Program-made: the position numbers and the translations under genes
NCBI RefSeq assembly: GCF_004210375.1
Contig: NC_134833.1
Location: 149,660,127 to 149,724,126 of the forward strand
Reading direction: 5' to 3'
From: Tachypleus tridentatus
Lineage: Eukaryota > Arthropoda > Merostomata > Xiphosura > Limulidae
DNA length: 64,000 nt
Shown: positions 1-15,000 of the stretch, in pieces
Layout: each line of letters opens with the position of its first letter
Position numbering within the stretch: position 1 is the stretch's first letter
The notes under the pieces: model-generated
The model's input: only the letters and a program-made list of their open reading frames with translations
Database searches by the model: none
What the model was told of the DNA's origin: nothing

Positions 1-3000
1 TCTTGTTTTGGATTTCTAATATAAAATGTTTAGCTACAACTAAAGTGTTTTGTTCTGGACCTCTAGTATAAAATGTTTAGCTACAACTAAAGTGTTATGT
101 TCTGGACCTCTAGTATAAAATGTTTATCTACAACTAAAGTGTCTTGTTCTGGACCTCTAGTATAAAATGTTTATCTACAACTAAAGTGTCTTGTTCTGGA
201 CCTCTAGTATAAAATGTTGCTTCAACTAAAGTGTCTGTGTTCTGGACCTTTAGTATAAAATGTTTAGCTACAACTAAAGTGTCTTGTTCTGGACCTCTAG
301 TATAAAATGTTTATTTACAACTAAAGTGTCTTGTTTTGGATTTCTAGTATAAAATGTTTAGCTACAACTAAAAGTGTTTTGTTCTGGACCTCTAGTATAA
401 AATGTTGCTTCTAACCTAAAGTGTCTTGTTCTGGACCTCTAGTATAAAATGTTTAGCTACAACTAAAGTGTCTTGTTTTGGATTTCTAATATAAAATGTT
501 TAGTTACAACTAAAGTGATTTGTTCTGGACCTCTAGTATAAAATGTTTAACTACAACTAAAGTGTTTGTTGGACCTACAACTAAAGTGTCTTGTTCTGGA
601 CCTCTCTAGTATAAAATGTTTGCTACAACTAAAGTGTCATGTTCTGGACCTCTAGTATAAAATGTTTGTACAACTAAAGTGTCATGTTCTGGACCTCTAG
701 TATAAAATGTTTAGCTACAACTAAAGTGTCACCTCTAGTATAAAATGTCTACAACTGTTCTGTTCTGGACCTCTAGTATAAAATGTTTAGCTACAACTAA
801 AAGTCATGTTCAGGACCTTTAGTATAAAATGTTTAGCTACAACTAAAGTGTCTTGTTCTGGACCTCTAGTATAAAATGTTTAGCTACAACTAAAGTGTCT
901 TGTTTTGGACCTCTAGTATAAAATGTTTTCTACAACTAAAGTGTCTTGTTCTGGACCTCTAGTATAAAATGTTTACTACATAACTAAAGTGTCTTGTTCT
1001 GGACCTCTAGTATAAAATGTTTATCTACAACTAAAGTGTCTTGTTCTGGACCTCTAGTATAAAATGTTTATCTACAACTAAAGTGTCTTGTTCTGGACCT
1101 CTAGTATAAAATGTTTAGCTACAACTAAAGTGCTACATGTGTCTTGATCTGGACTTAGTATAAAATGTTTAGCTACAACTAAAGTGTCTTGTTCTGGACC
1201 TCTAGTATAAAATGTTTAGCTACAACTAAAGTGTCTTGTTCTGGACCTCTAGTATAAAATGTTGCATTTTTACAACTAAAGTGTCTTGTTCTGGACCTCT
1301 AGTATAAAATGTTTATCTACAACTAAAGTGTCTTGTTCTGGACCTCTAGTATAAAATGTTTATCTACAACTAAAGTGTTTTGTTCTGGACCTCTAGTATA
1401 AAATGTTTTGCTACAACTAAAGTGTCATGTTCTGGACCTCTAGTATAAAATGTTTATCTACAACTAAAGTGTCTGTTCTGGACCTCTAGTATAAAATGTT
1501 TAGCTACAACTAAAGTGTCTTGTTCTGGACCTCTAGTATAAAATGTTTAGCTACAACTAAAGTGTCTTGTTCTGGACCTCTAGTATAAAATGTTTATCTA
1601 CAACTAAAGTGTCTTGTTTTGACATTCTATATAAAATGTTTAGCTACAACTAAAGTGTTTTGTTCTGGACCTCTAGTATAAAATGTTTAGCTACAACTAA
1701 AGTGTCATGTTCTGGACCTCTAGTATAAAATGTTTAGCTACAACTAAAGTGTCTTGTTTTGGATTTCTAATATAAAATGTTTAGTTTACAACTAAAGTGT
1801 TTGTTCTGGACCTCTAGTATAAAATGTTTAGCTACAACTAAAGTGTCTTGTTCTGGACCTCTAGTATAAAATGTTTAGCTACAACTAAAGTGTCTTGTTC
1901 TGGACCTTTAGTATAAAATGTTTAGCTACAACTAAAGTGTCTTGTTCTGGACCCCTAGTATAAAATGTTTAGCTACAACTAAAGTGTCTTGTTCTGGACC
2001 TCTAGTATAAAATGTTTACAACTAAAACTACAACTAAAGTGTCTTTGTTCTGGACCTCTAGTATAAAATGTTTAGCTACAACTAAAGTGTCATGTTCTGG
2101 ACCTCTAGTATAAAATGTTTAGCTACAACTAAAGTGTCTTGTTTGGATTTCTAATATAAAATGTTTAGTTACAACTAAAGTGATTTGTTCTGGACCTCTA
2201 GTATAAAATGTTTAGCTACAACTAAAGTGTCTTGTTCTGGACCTCTAGTATAAAATGTTTATTTACAACTAAAGTGTCTTGTTCTGGACCTCTAGTATAA
2301 AATGTTTATCTACAACTAAAGTGTCTTGTTCTGGACCTCTAGTATAAAATGTTTAGCTACAACTAAAGTGTCTTGTTCTGGACCTCTAGTATAAAATGTT
2401 TATCTACAACTAAAGTGTCTTGTTCTGGACCTCTAGTATAAAATGTTTAGCTACAACTAAAGTGTCTTGTTCTGGACCTCTAGTATAAAATGTTTAGCTA
2501 CAACTAAAGTGTCTTGTTCTGGACCTCTAGTATAAAATGTTTAGCTACAACTAAAGTGTCTTGTTCTGGACCTCTAGTATAAAATGTTTAGCTACAACTA
2601 AAGTGTCTTGTTCTGGATTTCTAGTATAAAATGTTTAGTTACAACTAAAGTGTTTGTTCTGGACCTCTAGTATAAAATGTTTAGCTACAACTAAAGTGTC
2701 TTGTTCTGGACCTCTAGTATAAAATGTTTTCTACAACTAAAGTGTCTTGTTCTGGACCTCTAGTATAAAATGTTTAGCTACAACTAAAGTGTCATGTTCT
2801 GGACCTCTAGTATAAAATGTTTATCTACAACTAAAGTGTCTTGTTCTGGACCTTTAGTATAAAATGTTTATCTACAACTAAAGTGTCTTGTTCTGGACCT
2901 CTAGTATAAAATGTTTAGCTACAACTAAAGTGTCATGTTCTGGACCTCTAGTATAAAATGTTTAGCTACAACTAAAGTGTCTTGTTTTGATTTCTAATAT

Positions 3001-6000
3001 AAAATGTTTAGCTACAACTAAAGTGATTTGTTCTGGACCTCTAGTATAAAATGTTTAGCTACAACTAAAGTGTCTTGTTCTGGACCTCTAGTATAAAATG
3101 TTTATCTACAACTAAAGTGTCTTGTTCTGGACCTCTAGTATAAAATGTTTACTACAACTAAAGTGTCTTGTTCTGGACCTCTAGTATAAAATGTTTATCT
3201 ACAACTAAAGTGTCTTGTTCTGGACCTCTAGTATAAAATGTTTATCTACAACTAAAGTGTCTTGTTCTGGACCTCTAGTATAAAATGTTTAGCTACAACT
3301 AAAGTGTCATGTTCTGGACCTCTAGTATAAAATGTTTAGCTACAACTAAAGTGTCTTGTTCTGGACCTCTAGTATAAAATGTTTAGCTACAACTAAAGTG
3401 TCTTGTTCTGGACCTCTAGTATAAAATGTTTATCTACAACTAAAGTGTCTTGTTCTGGACCTCTAGTATAAAATGTTTATCTACAACTAAAGTGTCTTGT
3501 TTGGATTTATATAAAATGTTTAGCTACAACTAAAGTGTTTGTTCTGGACCTCTAGTATAAAATGTTTAGCTACAACTAAAGTGTCTTGTTCTGGACCTCT
3601 AGTATAAAATGTTTATCTACAACTAAAGTGTCTTGTTCTGGACCTCTAGTATAAAATGTTTAGCTACAACTAAAGTGTCTTGTTCTGGACCTCTAGTATA
3701 AAATGTTTAGCTACAACTAAAGTGTCTTGTTCTGGACCTCTAGTATAAAATGTTTATCTACAACTAAAGTGTCTTGTTTTGGATTTCTAGTATAAAATGT
3801 TTAGCTACAACTAAAGTGTTTTGTTCTGGACCTCTAGTATAAAATGTTTAGCTACAACTAAAGTGTCTTGTTCTGGACCTCTAGTATAAAATGTTTAGCT
3901 ACAACTAAAGTGTCTTGTTCTGGACCTTTAGTATAAAATGTTTATCTACAACTAAAGTGTCTTGTTCTGGACCTCTAGTATAAAATGTTTATCTACAACT
4001 AAAGTGTCTTGTTTTGGATTTAATAAAATGTTTAGCTACAACTAAAGTGTTTGTTCTGGACCTCTAGTATAAAATGTTTAGCTACAACTAAAGTGTCATG
4101 TTCTGGACCTCTAGTATAAAATGTTTATCTACAACTAAAGTGTCTTGTTCTGGACCTCTAGTATAAAATGTTTATTCTACAACTAAAGTGTCTTGTTCTG
4201 GACCTCTAGTATATGTTTATCTACAACTAAAGTGTCTTGTTCTGGACCTCTAGTATAAAATGTTTAGCTACAACTAAAGTGTCTTGTTCTGGACCTCTAG
4301 TATAAAATGTTTATCTACAACTAAAGTGTCTTGTTCTGGACCTCTAGTATAAAATGTTTACAACTAAAGTGTCATGTTCTGGACCTAGTATAAAATGTTT
4401 ATCTACAACTAAAGTGTCTTGTTCTGGACCTCTAGTATAAAATGTTTTGGTTCTACAACTAAAGTGTCTTGTTCTGGACCTCTAGTATAAAATGTTTATC
4501 TACAACTAAAGTGTCTTGTTTTGGATTTCTAATATAAAATGTTTAGCTACAACTAAAGTGTCTTGTTCTGGACCTCTAGTATAAAATGTTTAGCTACAAC
4601 TAAAGTGTCTTGTTCTGGATTTCTAGTATAAAATGTTTAGCTACAACTAAAGTGTCTTGTTCTGGACCTCTAGTATAAAATGTTTAGCTACAACTAAAGT
4701 GTCTTGTTCTGGACCCTAGTATAAAATGTTTATCAACTAAAGTGTCTTGTTCTGGACCTCTAGTATAAAATGTTTATCTACAACTAAAGTGTCTTGTTCT
4801 GGACCTCTAGTATAAAATGTTTATCTACAACTAAAGTGTCTTGTTCTGGACTCTAGTATAAAATGTTTAGCTACAACTAAAGTGTCTTGTTCTGACCCTA
4901 GTATATAAAATGTTTAGCTACAACTAAAGTGTCTTGTTCTGGACCCTAGTATAAAATGTTTAGCTACAACTAAAGTGTCTGTTCTGGACCTCTAGTATAA
5001 AATGTTTAGCTACAACTAAAGTGTCTTGTTCTGGACCCTAGTATAAAATGTTTATCTACAACTAAAGTGTCTTGTTCTGGACCTCTAGTATAAAATGTTT
5101 ATCTACAACTAAAGTGTCTTGTTTTGATTTCTGTTTAGCTACAACTAAAGTGTTTTGTTCTGGACCTCTAGTATAAAATGTTTAGCTACAACTAAAGTGT
5201 CATGTTCTGACCTCTACTAACAACTAAAGTGTCTTGTTCTGGACCTCTAGTATAAAATGTTTAGCTACAACTAAAGTGTCTTGTTCTGGACCTCTAGTAT
5301 AAAATGTTTATCTACAACTAAAGTGTCTTGTTCTGGACCTCTAGTATAAAATGTTTATCTACAACTAAAGTGTCTTGTTCTGGACCTCTAGTATAAAATG
5401 TTTAGCTACAACTAAAGTGTCTTGTTCTGGACCTCTAGTATAAAATGTTTAGCTACAACTAAAGTGTCTTGTTCTGGACCTCTAGTATAAAATGTTTAGC
5501 TACAACTAAAGTGTCTTGTTCTGGACCTCTAGTATAAAATGTTTAGCTACAACTAAAGTGTCTTGTTTCTGGACCTCTAGTATAAAATGTTTAGCTACAA
5601 CTAAAGTGTCTTGTTCTGGACCTCTAGTATAAAATGTTTATCTACAACTAAAGTGTCTTGTTCTGGACCTCTAGTATAAAATGTTTAGCTACAACTAAAG
5701 TGTCTTGTTCTGGATAAAATGTTTATCTACTCTAGTATAAAATGTTTAGCTACAACTAAAGTGTCTTGTTCTGGACCTCTAGTATAAAATGTTTAGCTAC
5801 AACTAAAGTGTCTTGTTCTGGACCTCTAGTATAAAATGTTTATACTAAAGTGTCTTGTTCTGGACCTTAGTATAAAATGTTTATTACAACTAAAGTGTCT
5901 TGTTCTGGACCTCTAGTATAAAATGTTTAGCTACAACTAAAGTGTCTTGTTCTGGAGTATTCTAGTATAAAATGTTTATCTACAACTAAAGTGTCTTGTT

Positions 6001-9000
6001 CTGGACCTCTAGTATAAAATGTTTATCTACAACTAAAGTGTCTTGTTCTGGACCTCTAGTATAAAAAAATGTTTAGCTACAACTAAAGTGTCTTGTTCTG
6101 GACCTCTAGTATAAAATGTTTAGCTACAACTAAAGTGTCTTGTTCTGGACCTCTAGTATAAAATGTTTAGCTACAACTAAAGTGTCTTGTTCTGTTAATA
6201 TAAAATGGTGTCTTGTTCTGGACCTCTAGTATAAAATGTTTAGCTACAACTAAAGTGTCTTGTTCTGGATTTCTAGTATAAAATGTTTATCTACAACTAA
6301 AGTGTCTTGTTCTGGACCTCTAGTATAAAATGTTTAGCTACAACTAAAGTGTCATGTTCTGGACCTCTAGTATAAAATGTTTAGCTACAACTAAAGTGTC
6401 TTGTTCTGGACCTCTAGTATAAAATGTTTATCTACAACTAAAGTGTCTTGTTCTGGACCTCTAGTATAAAATGTTTAGCTACAACTAAAGTGTCATGTTC
6501 TGGACCTCTAGTATAAAATGTTTAGCTACAACTAAAGTGTCTTGTTCTGGACCTCTAGTATAAAATGTTTATCTACAACTAAAGTGTCTTGTTTTGGATT
6601 TCTTATATAAAATGTTTAGCTACAACTAAAGTGTTTTGTTCTGGACCTCTAGTATAAAATGTTTAGCTACAACTAAAGTGTCATGTTCTGGACCTCTAGT
6701 ATAAAATGTTTAGCTACAACTAAAGTGTCTTGTTTTGGATTTCTAATATAAAATGTTTAGTTACAACTAAAGTGATTTGTTCTGGACCTCTAGTATAAAA
6801 TGTTTAGCTACAACTAAAGTGTCATTGTTCTGGACCTCTAGTATAAAATGTTTAGCTACAACTAAAGTGTCTTGTTCTGGACCTCTAGTATAAAATGTTT
6901 AGCTACAACTAAAGTGTCTTGTTCTGGACCTCTAGTATAAAATGTTTAGCTACAACTAAAGTGTCTTGTTCTGGACCTTTAGTATAAAATGTTTAGCTAC
7001 AACTAAAGTGTCATGTTCTGGACTCTAGTATAAAATGTTTAGCTACAACTAAAGTGTCTTGTTTGGATTTCTAGTATAAAATGTTTAGCTACAACTAAAG
7101 TGTTTGTTCTGGACCTCTAGTATAAAATGTTTAGCTACAACTAAAGTGTCTTGTTTTGGATTTCTATATAAAATGTTTATCTACAACTAAAGTGTCTTGT
7201 TCTGGACCTCTAGTATAAAATGTTTAGCTACAACTAAAGTGTCTGTTCTGGACCTCTAGTATAAAATGTTTATCTACAACTAAAGTGTCTTGTTCTGGAC
7301 CTCTAGTATAAAATGTTTATCTACAACTAAAGTGTCTTGTTCTGGACCTCTAGTATAAAATGTTTAGCTACAACTAAAGTGTCATGTTCTGGACCTCTAG
7401 TATAAAATGTTTAGCTACAACTAAAGTGTCTTGTTCTGGACCTCTAGTAAAATGTTTGCACCAAACTTTTCTTTCTTGTTCTGGACCTCTAGTATAAAAT
7501 GTTTAGCTACAACTAAAGTGTCTTGTTCTGGACCTCTAGTATAAAATGTTTATCTACAACTAAAGTGTCTTGTTTTGATAAAATGTTTAGCTACAACTAA
7601 AGTTTTGTTCTGACCTCTAGTATAAAATGTTTAGCTACAACTAAAGTGTCATGTTCTGACCTCTAGTATAAAATGTTTATCTACAACTAAAGTGTCTTGT
7701 TCTGGACCTCTAGTATAAAATGTTTAGCTACAACTAAAGTGTCTTGTTCTGGACCTCTAGTATAAAATGTTTAGCTACAACTAAAGTGTCTTGTTCTGGA
7801 CCTCTAGTATAAAATGTTTATCTACAACTAAAAAGTGTCTTGTTTTGATTCTATATAAAATGTTTAGCTACAACTAAAGTGTTTTGTTCTGGACCTCTAG
7901 TATAAAATGTTTAGCTACAACTAAAGTGTCTTGTTCTGGACCTCTAGTATAAAATGTTTAGCTACAACTAAAGTGTCTTGTTCTGATTTCTAATATAAAA
8001 TGTTTATTACAACTAAAGTGTTTGTTCTGGACCTCTAGTATAAAATGTTTAGCTACAACTAAAGTGTCATTGTTCTGGACCTCTAGTATAAAATGTTTAT
8101 CTACAACTAAAGTGTCTTGTTCTGGACCCTCTATATAAATGTGTTTAGCTACTAACTAAAGTGTCTTGTTCTGGACCTCTAGTATAAAATGTTTAGCTAC
8201 AACTAAAGTGTCTTGTTTTGATTTCTAATATAAAATGTTTAGCTACAACTAAAGTGTTTGTTCTGGACCTCTATAGTATAAAAAATGTAAAATGCTTTCT
8301 AGCTACAACTAAAGTGTCTTGTTCTGGACCCTAGTATAAAATGTTTATCTACAACTAAAGTGTCTTGTTCTGGACCTCTAGTATAAAATGTTTAGCTACA
8401 ACTAAAGTGTCTGTTCTGGACCCTTAGTATAAAATGTTTAGCTACAACTAAAGTGTCTTGTTCTGGACCTCTAGTATAAAAAAATGTTTATCTACAACTA
8501 AAGTGTCTTGTTCTGGACCTCTAGTATAAAATGTTTAGCTACAACTAAAGTGTCTTGTTCTGGACCTCTAGTATAAAATGTTTAGCTACAACTAAAGTGT
8601 CTTGTTCTGGACCCTTAGTATAAAAAATGTTTAGCTACAACTAAAGTGTCTTGTTTTGGATTTAATATAAAATGTTTAGCTACAACTAAAGTGATTTGTT
8701 CTGGACCTCTAGTATAAAATGTTTAGCTACAACTAAAGTGTCTTGTTTTGGATTTCTAATATAAAATGTTTAGCTACAACTAAAGTGTCTTGTTCTGGAC
8801 CTCTAGTATAAAATGTTTAGCTACAACTAAAGTGTCATGTTCTGGACCTCTAGTATAAAATGTTTAGCTACAACTAAAGTGTCTTGTTCTGGACCTCTAG
8901 TATAAAATGTTTATCTACAACTAAAGTGTCTTGTCTCTGGACCTCTAGTATAAAATGTTTAGCTACAACTAAAGTGTCATATTCTGGACCTTTAGTATAT

Positions 9001-12000
9001 AAAATGTTTAGCTACAACTAAAGTGTCTTGTTCTGGACCTCTAGTATAAAATGTTTATCTACAACTAAAAGTGTCTTGTTTTGGATTTCTATATAAAATG
9101 TTTAGCTACAACTAAAGTGTTTTGTTCTGGACCTCTAGTATAAAATGTTTAGCTACAACTAAAGTGTCATGTTCTGGACCTCTAGTATAAAATGTTTAGC
9201 TACAACTAAAGTGTCTTGTTTTGATTTCTTATAAAATGTTTAGTTACAACTAAAGTGTCTTGTTCTGGACCTCTAGTATAAAATGTTTAACTACAACTAA
9301 AGTGTCATGTTCTGGACCTCTAGTATAAAATGTTTAGCTACAACTAAAGTGTCTTGTTCTGGACCTCTAGTATAAAATGTTTATCTACAACTAAAGTGTC
9401 ATGTTCTGGACCTCTAGTATAAAATGTTTAGCTACAACTAAAGTGTCTTGTTCTGGACCTCTAGTATAAAATGTTTAGCTACAACTAAAGTGTCTTGTTC
9501 TGGACCTCTAGTATAAAATGTTTAGCTACAACTAAAGTGTCTTGTTCTGGACCTCTAGTATAAAATGTTTAGCTTACAACTAAAAGTGTCATGTTCTGGA
9601 CCTCTAGTATAAAATGTTTAGCTACAACTAAAGTGTTCTGTTTTGATTTCTAGTATAAAATGTTTAGCTACAATCTAAAGTGTCTTGTTCTGGACCCCTC
9701 TAAGTATACAAAATTAGTTTAGCTACAACCTTAAAAGTGCTCATGTTCTGGACCTCTAGTATAAAATGTTTATCTACAACTAAAGTGTCTTGTTCTGGAC
9801 CTCTAGTATAAAATGTTTATCTACAACTAAAGTGTCTTGTTCTGGACCTCTAGTATAAAATGTTTAGCTACAACTAAAGTGTCTTGTTCTGGACCTCTAG
9901 TATAAAATGTTTAGCTACAACTAAAGTGTTCTTGTTCTGGACCTCTAGTATAAAATGTTTAGCTACAACTAAAGTGTCATGTTCTGGACCTCTAGTATAA
10001 AATGTTTAGCTACAACTAAAGTGTCTTGTTCTGGACCTCTAGTATAAAATGTTTATCTACAACTAAAGTGTCTTGTTCTGGACCTCTAGTATAAAATGTT
10101 TATCTACAACTAAAGTGTCTTGTTTTGGATTTCTATATAAAATGTTTAGCTACAACTAAAGTTTTGTTCTGGACCTCTAGTATAAAATGTTTTCTACAAC
10201 TAAAGTGTCATGTTCTGGACCTCTAGTATAAAATGTTTATCTACAACTAAAGTGTCTTGTTCTGGACCTCTAGTATAAAATGTTTAGCTACAACTAAAGT
10301 GTCTTGTTCTGGACTTCTAGCATAAAATGTTTAGCTACAACTAAAGTGTCTTGTTCTGGACCTCTAGTATAAAATGTTTATCTACAACTAAAATGTCTTG
10401 TTTTAGATTTCTATATAAAATGTTCAGCTACAACTAAAGTGTTTTGTTCTGGACCTCTAGTATAAAATGTTTAGCTACAACTAAAGTGTCATGTTCTGGA
10501 CTCTAGTATAAAATGTCTAGCTACAACTAAAGTGTCTTGTTTTGGATTTCTAATATAAAATGTTTAGTTACAACTAAAGTGATTTGTTCTGGACCTCTAG
10601 TATAAAATGTTTAACTACAACTAAAGTGTCTTGTTCTGGACCTTTAGTATAAAATGTTTATCTACAACTAAAGTGTCTTGTTCTGGACCTCTAGTATAAA
10701 ATGTTTAGCTACAACTAAAGTGTCATGTTCTGGACCTTTAGTATAAAATGTTTAGCTACAACTAAAGTGTCTTGTTCTGGACCTCTAGTATAAAATGTTT
10801 ATCTACAACTAAAAGTGTCTTGTTTTGATTTCTATATAAAATGTTTAGCTACAACTAAAGTGTTTTGTTCTGGACCTCTAGTATAAAATGTTTAGCTACA
10901 ACTAAAGTGTCATGTTCTGGACCTCTAGTATAAAATGTTTAGCTACAACTAAAGTGTCTTGTTTTGGATTTCTAGTATAAAATGTTTAGCTACAACTAAA
11001 GTGATTTGTTCTGGACCCTCTAGTATAAAATGTTTAGCTACAACTAAAGTGTCATGTTCTGGACCTCTAGTATAAAATGTTTAGCTACAACTAAAGTGTC
11101 TTGTTCTGGACCTTTAGTATAAAATGTTTATCATACAACTAAAGTGTCATGTTCTGGACCCTAGTATAAAATGTTTATCTACAACTAAAGTGTCTTGTTT
11201 TGGATTTCTAATATAAAATGTTTTTCTACAACTAAAGTGTCTTGTTCTGGACCTCTAGTATAAAATGTTTAGCTACAACTAAAGTGTCATGTTCTAGACC
11301 TCTAGTATAAAATGTTTATCTACAAGTAAAGTGTCTTGTTCTGGACCTTTAGTATAAAATGTTTATCTACAACTAAAGTGTCTTGTTCTGGACCTCTAGT
11401 ATAAAATGTTTAGCTACAACTAAAGTGTCATGTTCTGGACCTCTAGTATAAAATGTTTAGCTACAACTAAAGTGTCTTGTTTTGGATTTCTAATATAAAA
11501 TGTTTAGTTACAACTAAAGTGTTTGTTCTGGACCTCTAGTATAAAATGTTTAGCTACAACTAAAGTGTCTTGTTTTGGTTTCTAATATAAAATGTTTTCT
11601 ACAACTAAAGTGTCTTGTTCTGGACCTCTAGTATAAAATGTTTACTACAACTAAAGTGTCATGTTCTGGACCTCTAGTATAAAATGTTTATCTACAACTA
11701 AAGTGTCTTGTTCTGGACCTCTAGTATAAAATGTTTAGCTACAACTAAAGTGTCATATTCTCGACCTCTAGTATAAAACGTTTAGCTACAACTAAAGTGT
11801 CATGTTCTGGACCTCTAGTATAAAATGTTTAGCTACAACTAAAGTGTCTTGTTCTGGACCTCTAGTATAAAATGTTTATCTACAACTAAAGTGTCATGTT
11901 CTGGACCTGTAGTATAAAATGTTTATCTACAACTAAAGTGTCTTGTTTTGGATTTCTATATAAAATGTTTAGCAACAACTAAAGTTTTTTGTTCTGGACC

Positions 12001-15000
12001 TCTAGTATAAAATGTTTAGCTACAACTAAAGTGTCAAGTTCTGGACCTCTAGTATAAAATGTTTATCTACAACTAAAGTGTCTTGTTCTGGACCTCTAGT
12101 ATAAAATGTTTAGTTACAACTAAAGTGTCTTGTTCTGGACTTCTAGTATAAAATGTTTAGCTACAACTAAAGTGTCTTGTTCTGGACCTCTAGTATAAAA
12201 TGTTTATCTACAACTAAAGTGTCTTGTTTTGGATTTCTATATAAAATGTTTAGCTACAACTAAAGTGTTTTGTTCTGGACCTCTAGTATAAAATGTTTAG
12301 CTTACAACTAAAGTGTTTGTTCTGGACCTCTAGTATAAAATGTTTAGCTACAACTAAAGTGTCTTGTTCTGGACCTTTAGTATAAAATGTTTATCTACAA
12401 CTAAAGTGTCTTGTTATGGACATCTAGTATAAAATGTTTATCTACAACTAAAGTGTCTTGTTTTGGATTTCTATATAAAATGTTTAGCTACAACTAAAGT
12501 GTTTTGTTCTGGACCTCTAGTATAAAATGTTTAGCTACAACTAAAGTGTCATGTTCTGGACCTCTAGTATAAAATGTCTAGCTACAACTAAAGTGTCATG
12601 TTCTAGACCTCTAGTATAAAATGTTTATCTTCAAGTAAAGTGTCTTGTTCTGGACCTTTAGTATAAAATGTTTATCTACAACTAAAGTGTCTTGTTCTGG
12701 ACCTCTAGTATAAAATGTTTAGCTACAACTAAAGTGTCTTGTTCTGGACCTTTAGTATAAAATGTTTATCTACAACTAAAGTGTCTTGTTCTGGACCTCT
12801 AGTATAAAATGTTTAGCTACAACTAAAGTGTCTTGTTCTGGACCTCTAGTATAAAATGTTTATCTACAACTAAAGTGTCTTGTTCTGGACCTCTAGTATA
12901 AAATGTTTAGCTACAACTAAAGTGTCTTGTTCTGGACCTCTAGTATAAAATGTTTAGCTACAACTAAAGTGTCTTGTTTTGGATTTCTAATATAAAATGT
13001 TTATCTACAACTAAAGTGTCTTGTTCTGGACCTCTAGTATAAAATGTTTAGCTACAACTAAAGTGTCTTGTTCTGGATTTCTAGTATAAAATGTTTTTCT
13101 ACAACTAAAGTGTCTTGTTCTGGACCTCTAGTATAAAATGTTTAGCTACAACTAAAGTGTCATGTTCTGGACCTCTAGTATAAAATGTTTATCTACAACT
13201 AAAGTGTCTTGTTCTGGACCTCTAGTATAAAATGTTTATCTACAACTAAAGTGTCTTGTTCTGGACCTCTAGTATAAAATGTTTATCTACAACTAAAGTG
13301 TCTTGTTTTGGATTTCTATATAAAATGTTTAGCTACAACTAAAGTGTTTTGTTCTGGACCTCTAGTATAAAATGTTTTGCTACAACTAAAGTGTCATGTT
13401 CTGGACCTCTAGTATAAAATGTTTATCTACAACTAAAGTGTCTTGTTCTGGACCCTAGTTTAAAATGTTTAGCTACAACTAAAGTGTCTTGTTCTGGACT
13501 TCTAGTATAAAATGTTTAGCTACAACTAAAGTGTCTTGTTCTGGACCTCTAGTATAAAATGTTTATCTACAACTAAAGTGTCTTGTTTTGGATTTCTATA
13601 TAAAATGTTTAGCTACAACTAAAGTATTTTGTTCTGGACCTCTAGTATAAAATGTTTAGCTACAACTAAAGTGTCATGTTCTGGACTTCTAGTATAAAAT
13701 GTCTAGCTACAACTAAAGTGTCTTGTTTTGGATTTCTAATATAAAATGTTTAGTTACAACTAAAGTGATTTGTTCTGGACCTCTAGTATAAAATGTTTAG
13801 CTACAACTAAAGTGTCTTGTTCTGGACCTTTAGTATAAAATGTTTATCTACAACTAAAGTGTCTTGTTCTGGACATCTAGTATAAAATGTTTATCTACAA
13901 CTAAAGTGTCTTGTTTTGGATTTCTATATAAAATGTTTAGCTACAACTAAAGTGTTTTGTTCTGGACCTCTAGTATAAAATGTTTAGCTACAACTAAAGT
14001 GTCATGTTCTGGACCTCTAGTATAAAATGTTTAGCTACAACTAAAGTGTCTTGTTTTGGATTTCTAATATAAAATGTTTAGTTACAACTAAAGTGATTTG
14101 TTCTGGACCTCTAGTATAAAATGTTTAACTACAACTAAAGTGTCTTGTTCTGGACCTCTAGTATAAAATGTTTAGTTACAACTAAAGTGTCTTGTTCTGG
14201 ACCTTTAGTATAAAATGTTTATCTACAACTAAAGTGTCATATTCTGGACCCTTAGTATAAAATGTTTAGCTACAACTAAAGTGTCTTGTTCTGGACCTTT
14301 AGTATAAAATGTTTATCTACAACTAAAGTGTCTTGTTCTGGACCTCTAGTATAAAATGTCTAGCTACAACTAAAGTGTGATGTTCTGGACCTCTAGTATA
14401 AAATGTTTATCTACAACTAAAGTGTCTTGTTCTGGACCTCTAGTATAAAATGTTTAGCTACAACTAAAGTGTCATGTTCTGGACCTCTAGTATAAAATGT
14501 CTAGCTACAACTAAAGTGTCTTGTTTTGGATTTCTAATTTAAAATGTTTAGTTACAACTAAAGTGTCTTGTTCTGGACCTCTAGTATAAAATGTTTAGCT
14601 ACAACTAAAGTGTCTTGTTTTGGATTTCTAATATAAAATGTTTTTCTACAACTAAAGTGTCTTGTTCTGGACCTCTAGTATAAAATGTTTAGCTACAACT
14701 AAAGTGTCATGTTCTGGACCTCTAGTATAAAATGTTTATCTACAACTAAAGTGTCTTGTTCTGGACCTCTAGTATAAAATGTTTATCTACAACTAATGTG
14801 TCTTGTTCTGGACCTCTAGTATAAAATGTATAGCTACAACTAAAGTGTCATATTCTGGACCTTTAGTATAAAATGTCTAGCTACAACTAAAGTGTCATGT
14901 TCTGGACCTCTAGTATAAAATGTCTAGCTACAACTAAAGTGTCTTGTTTTGGATTTCTAATTTAAAATGTTTAGTTACAACTAAAGTGATTTGTTGGGAC

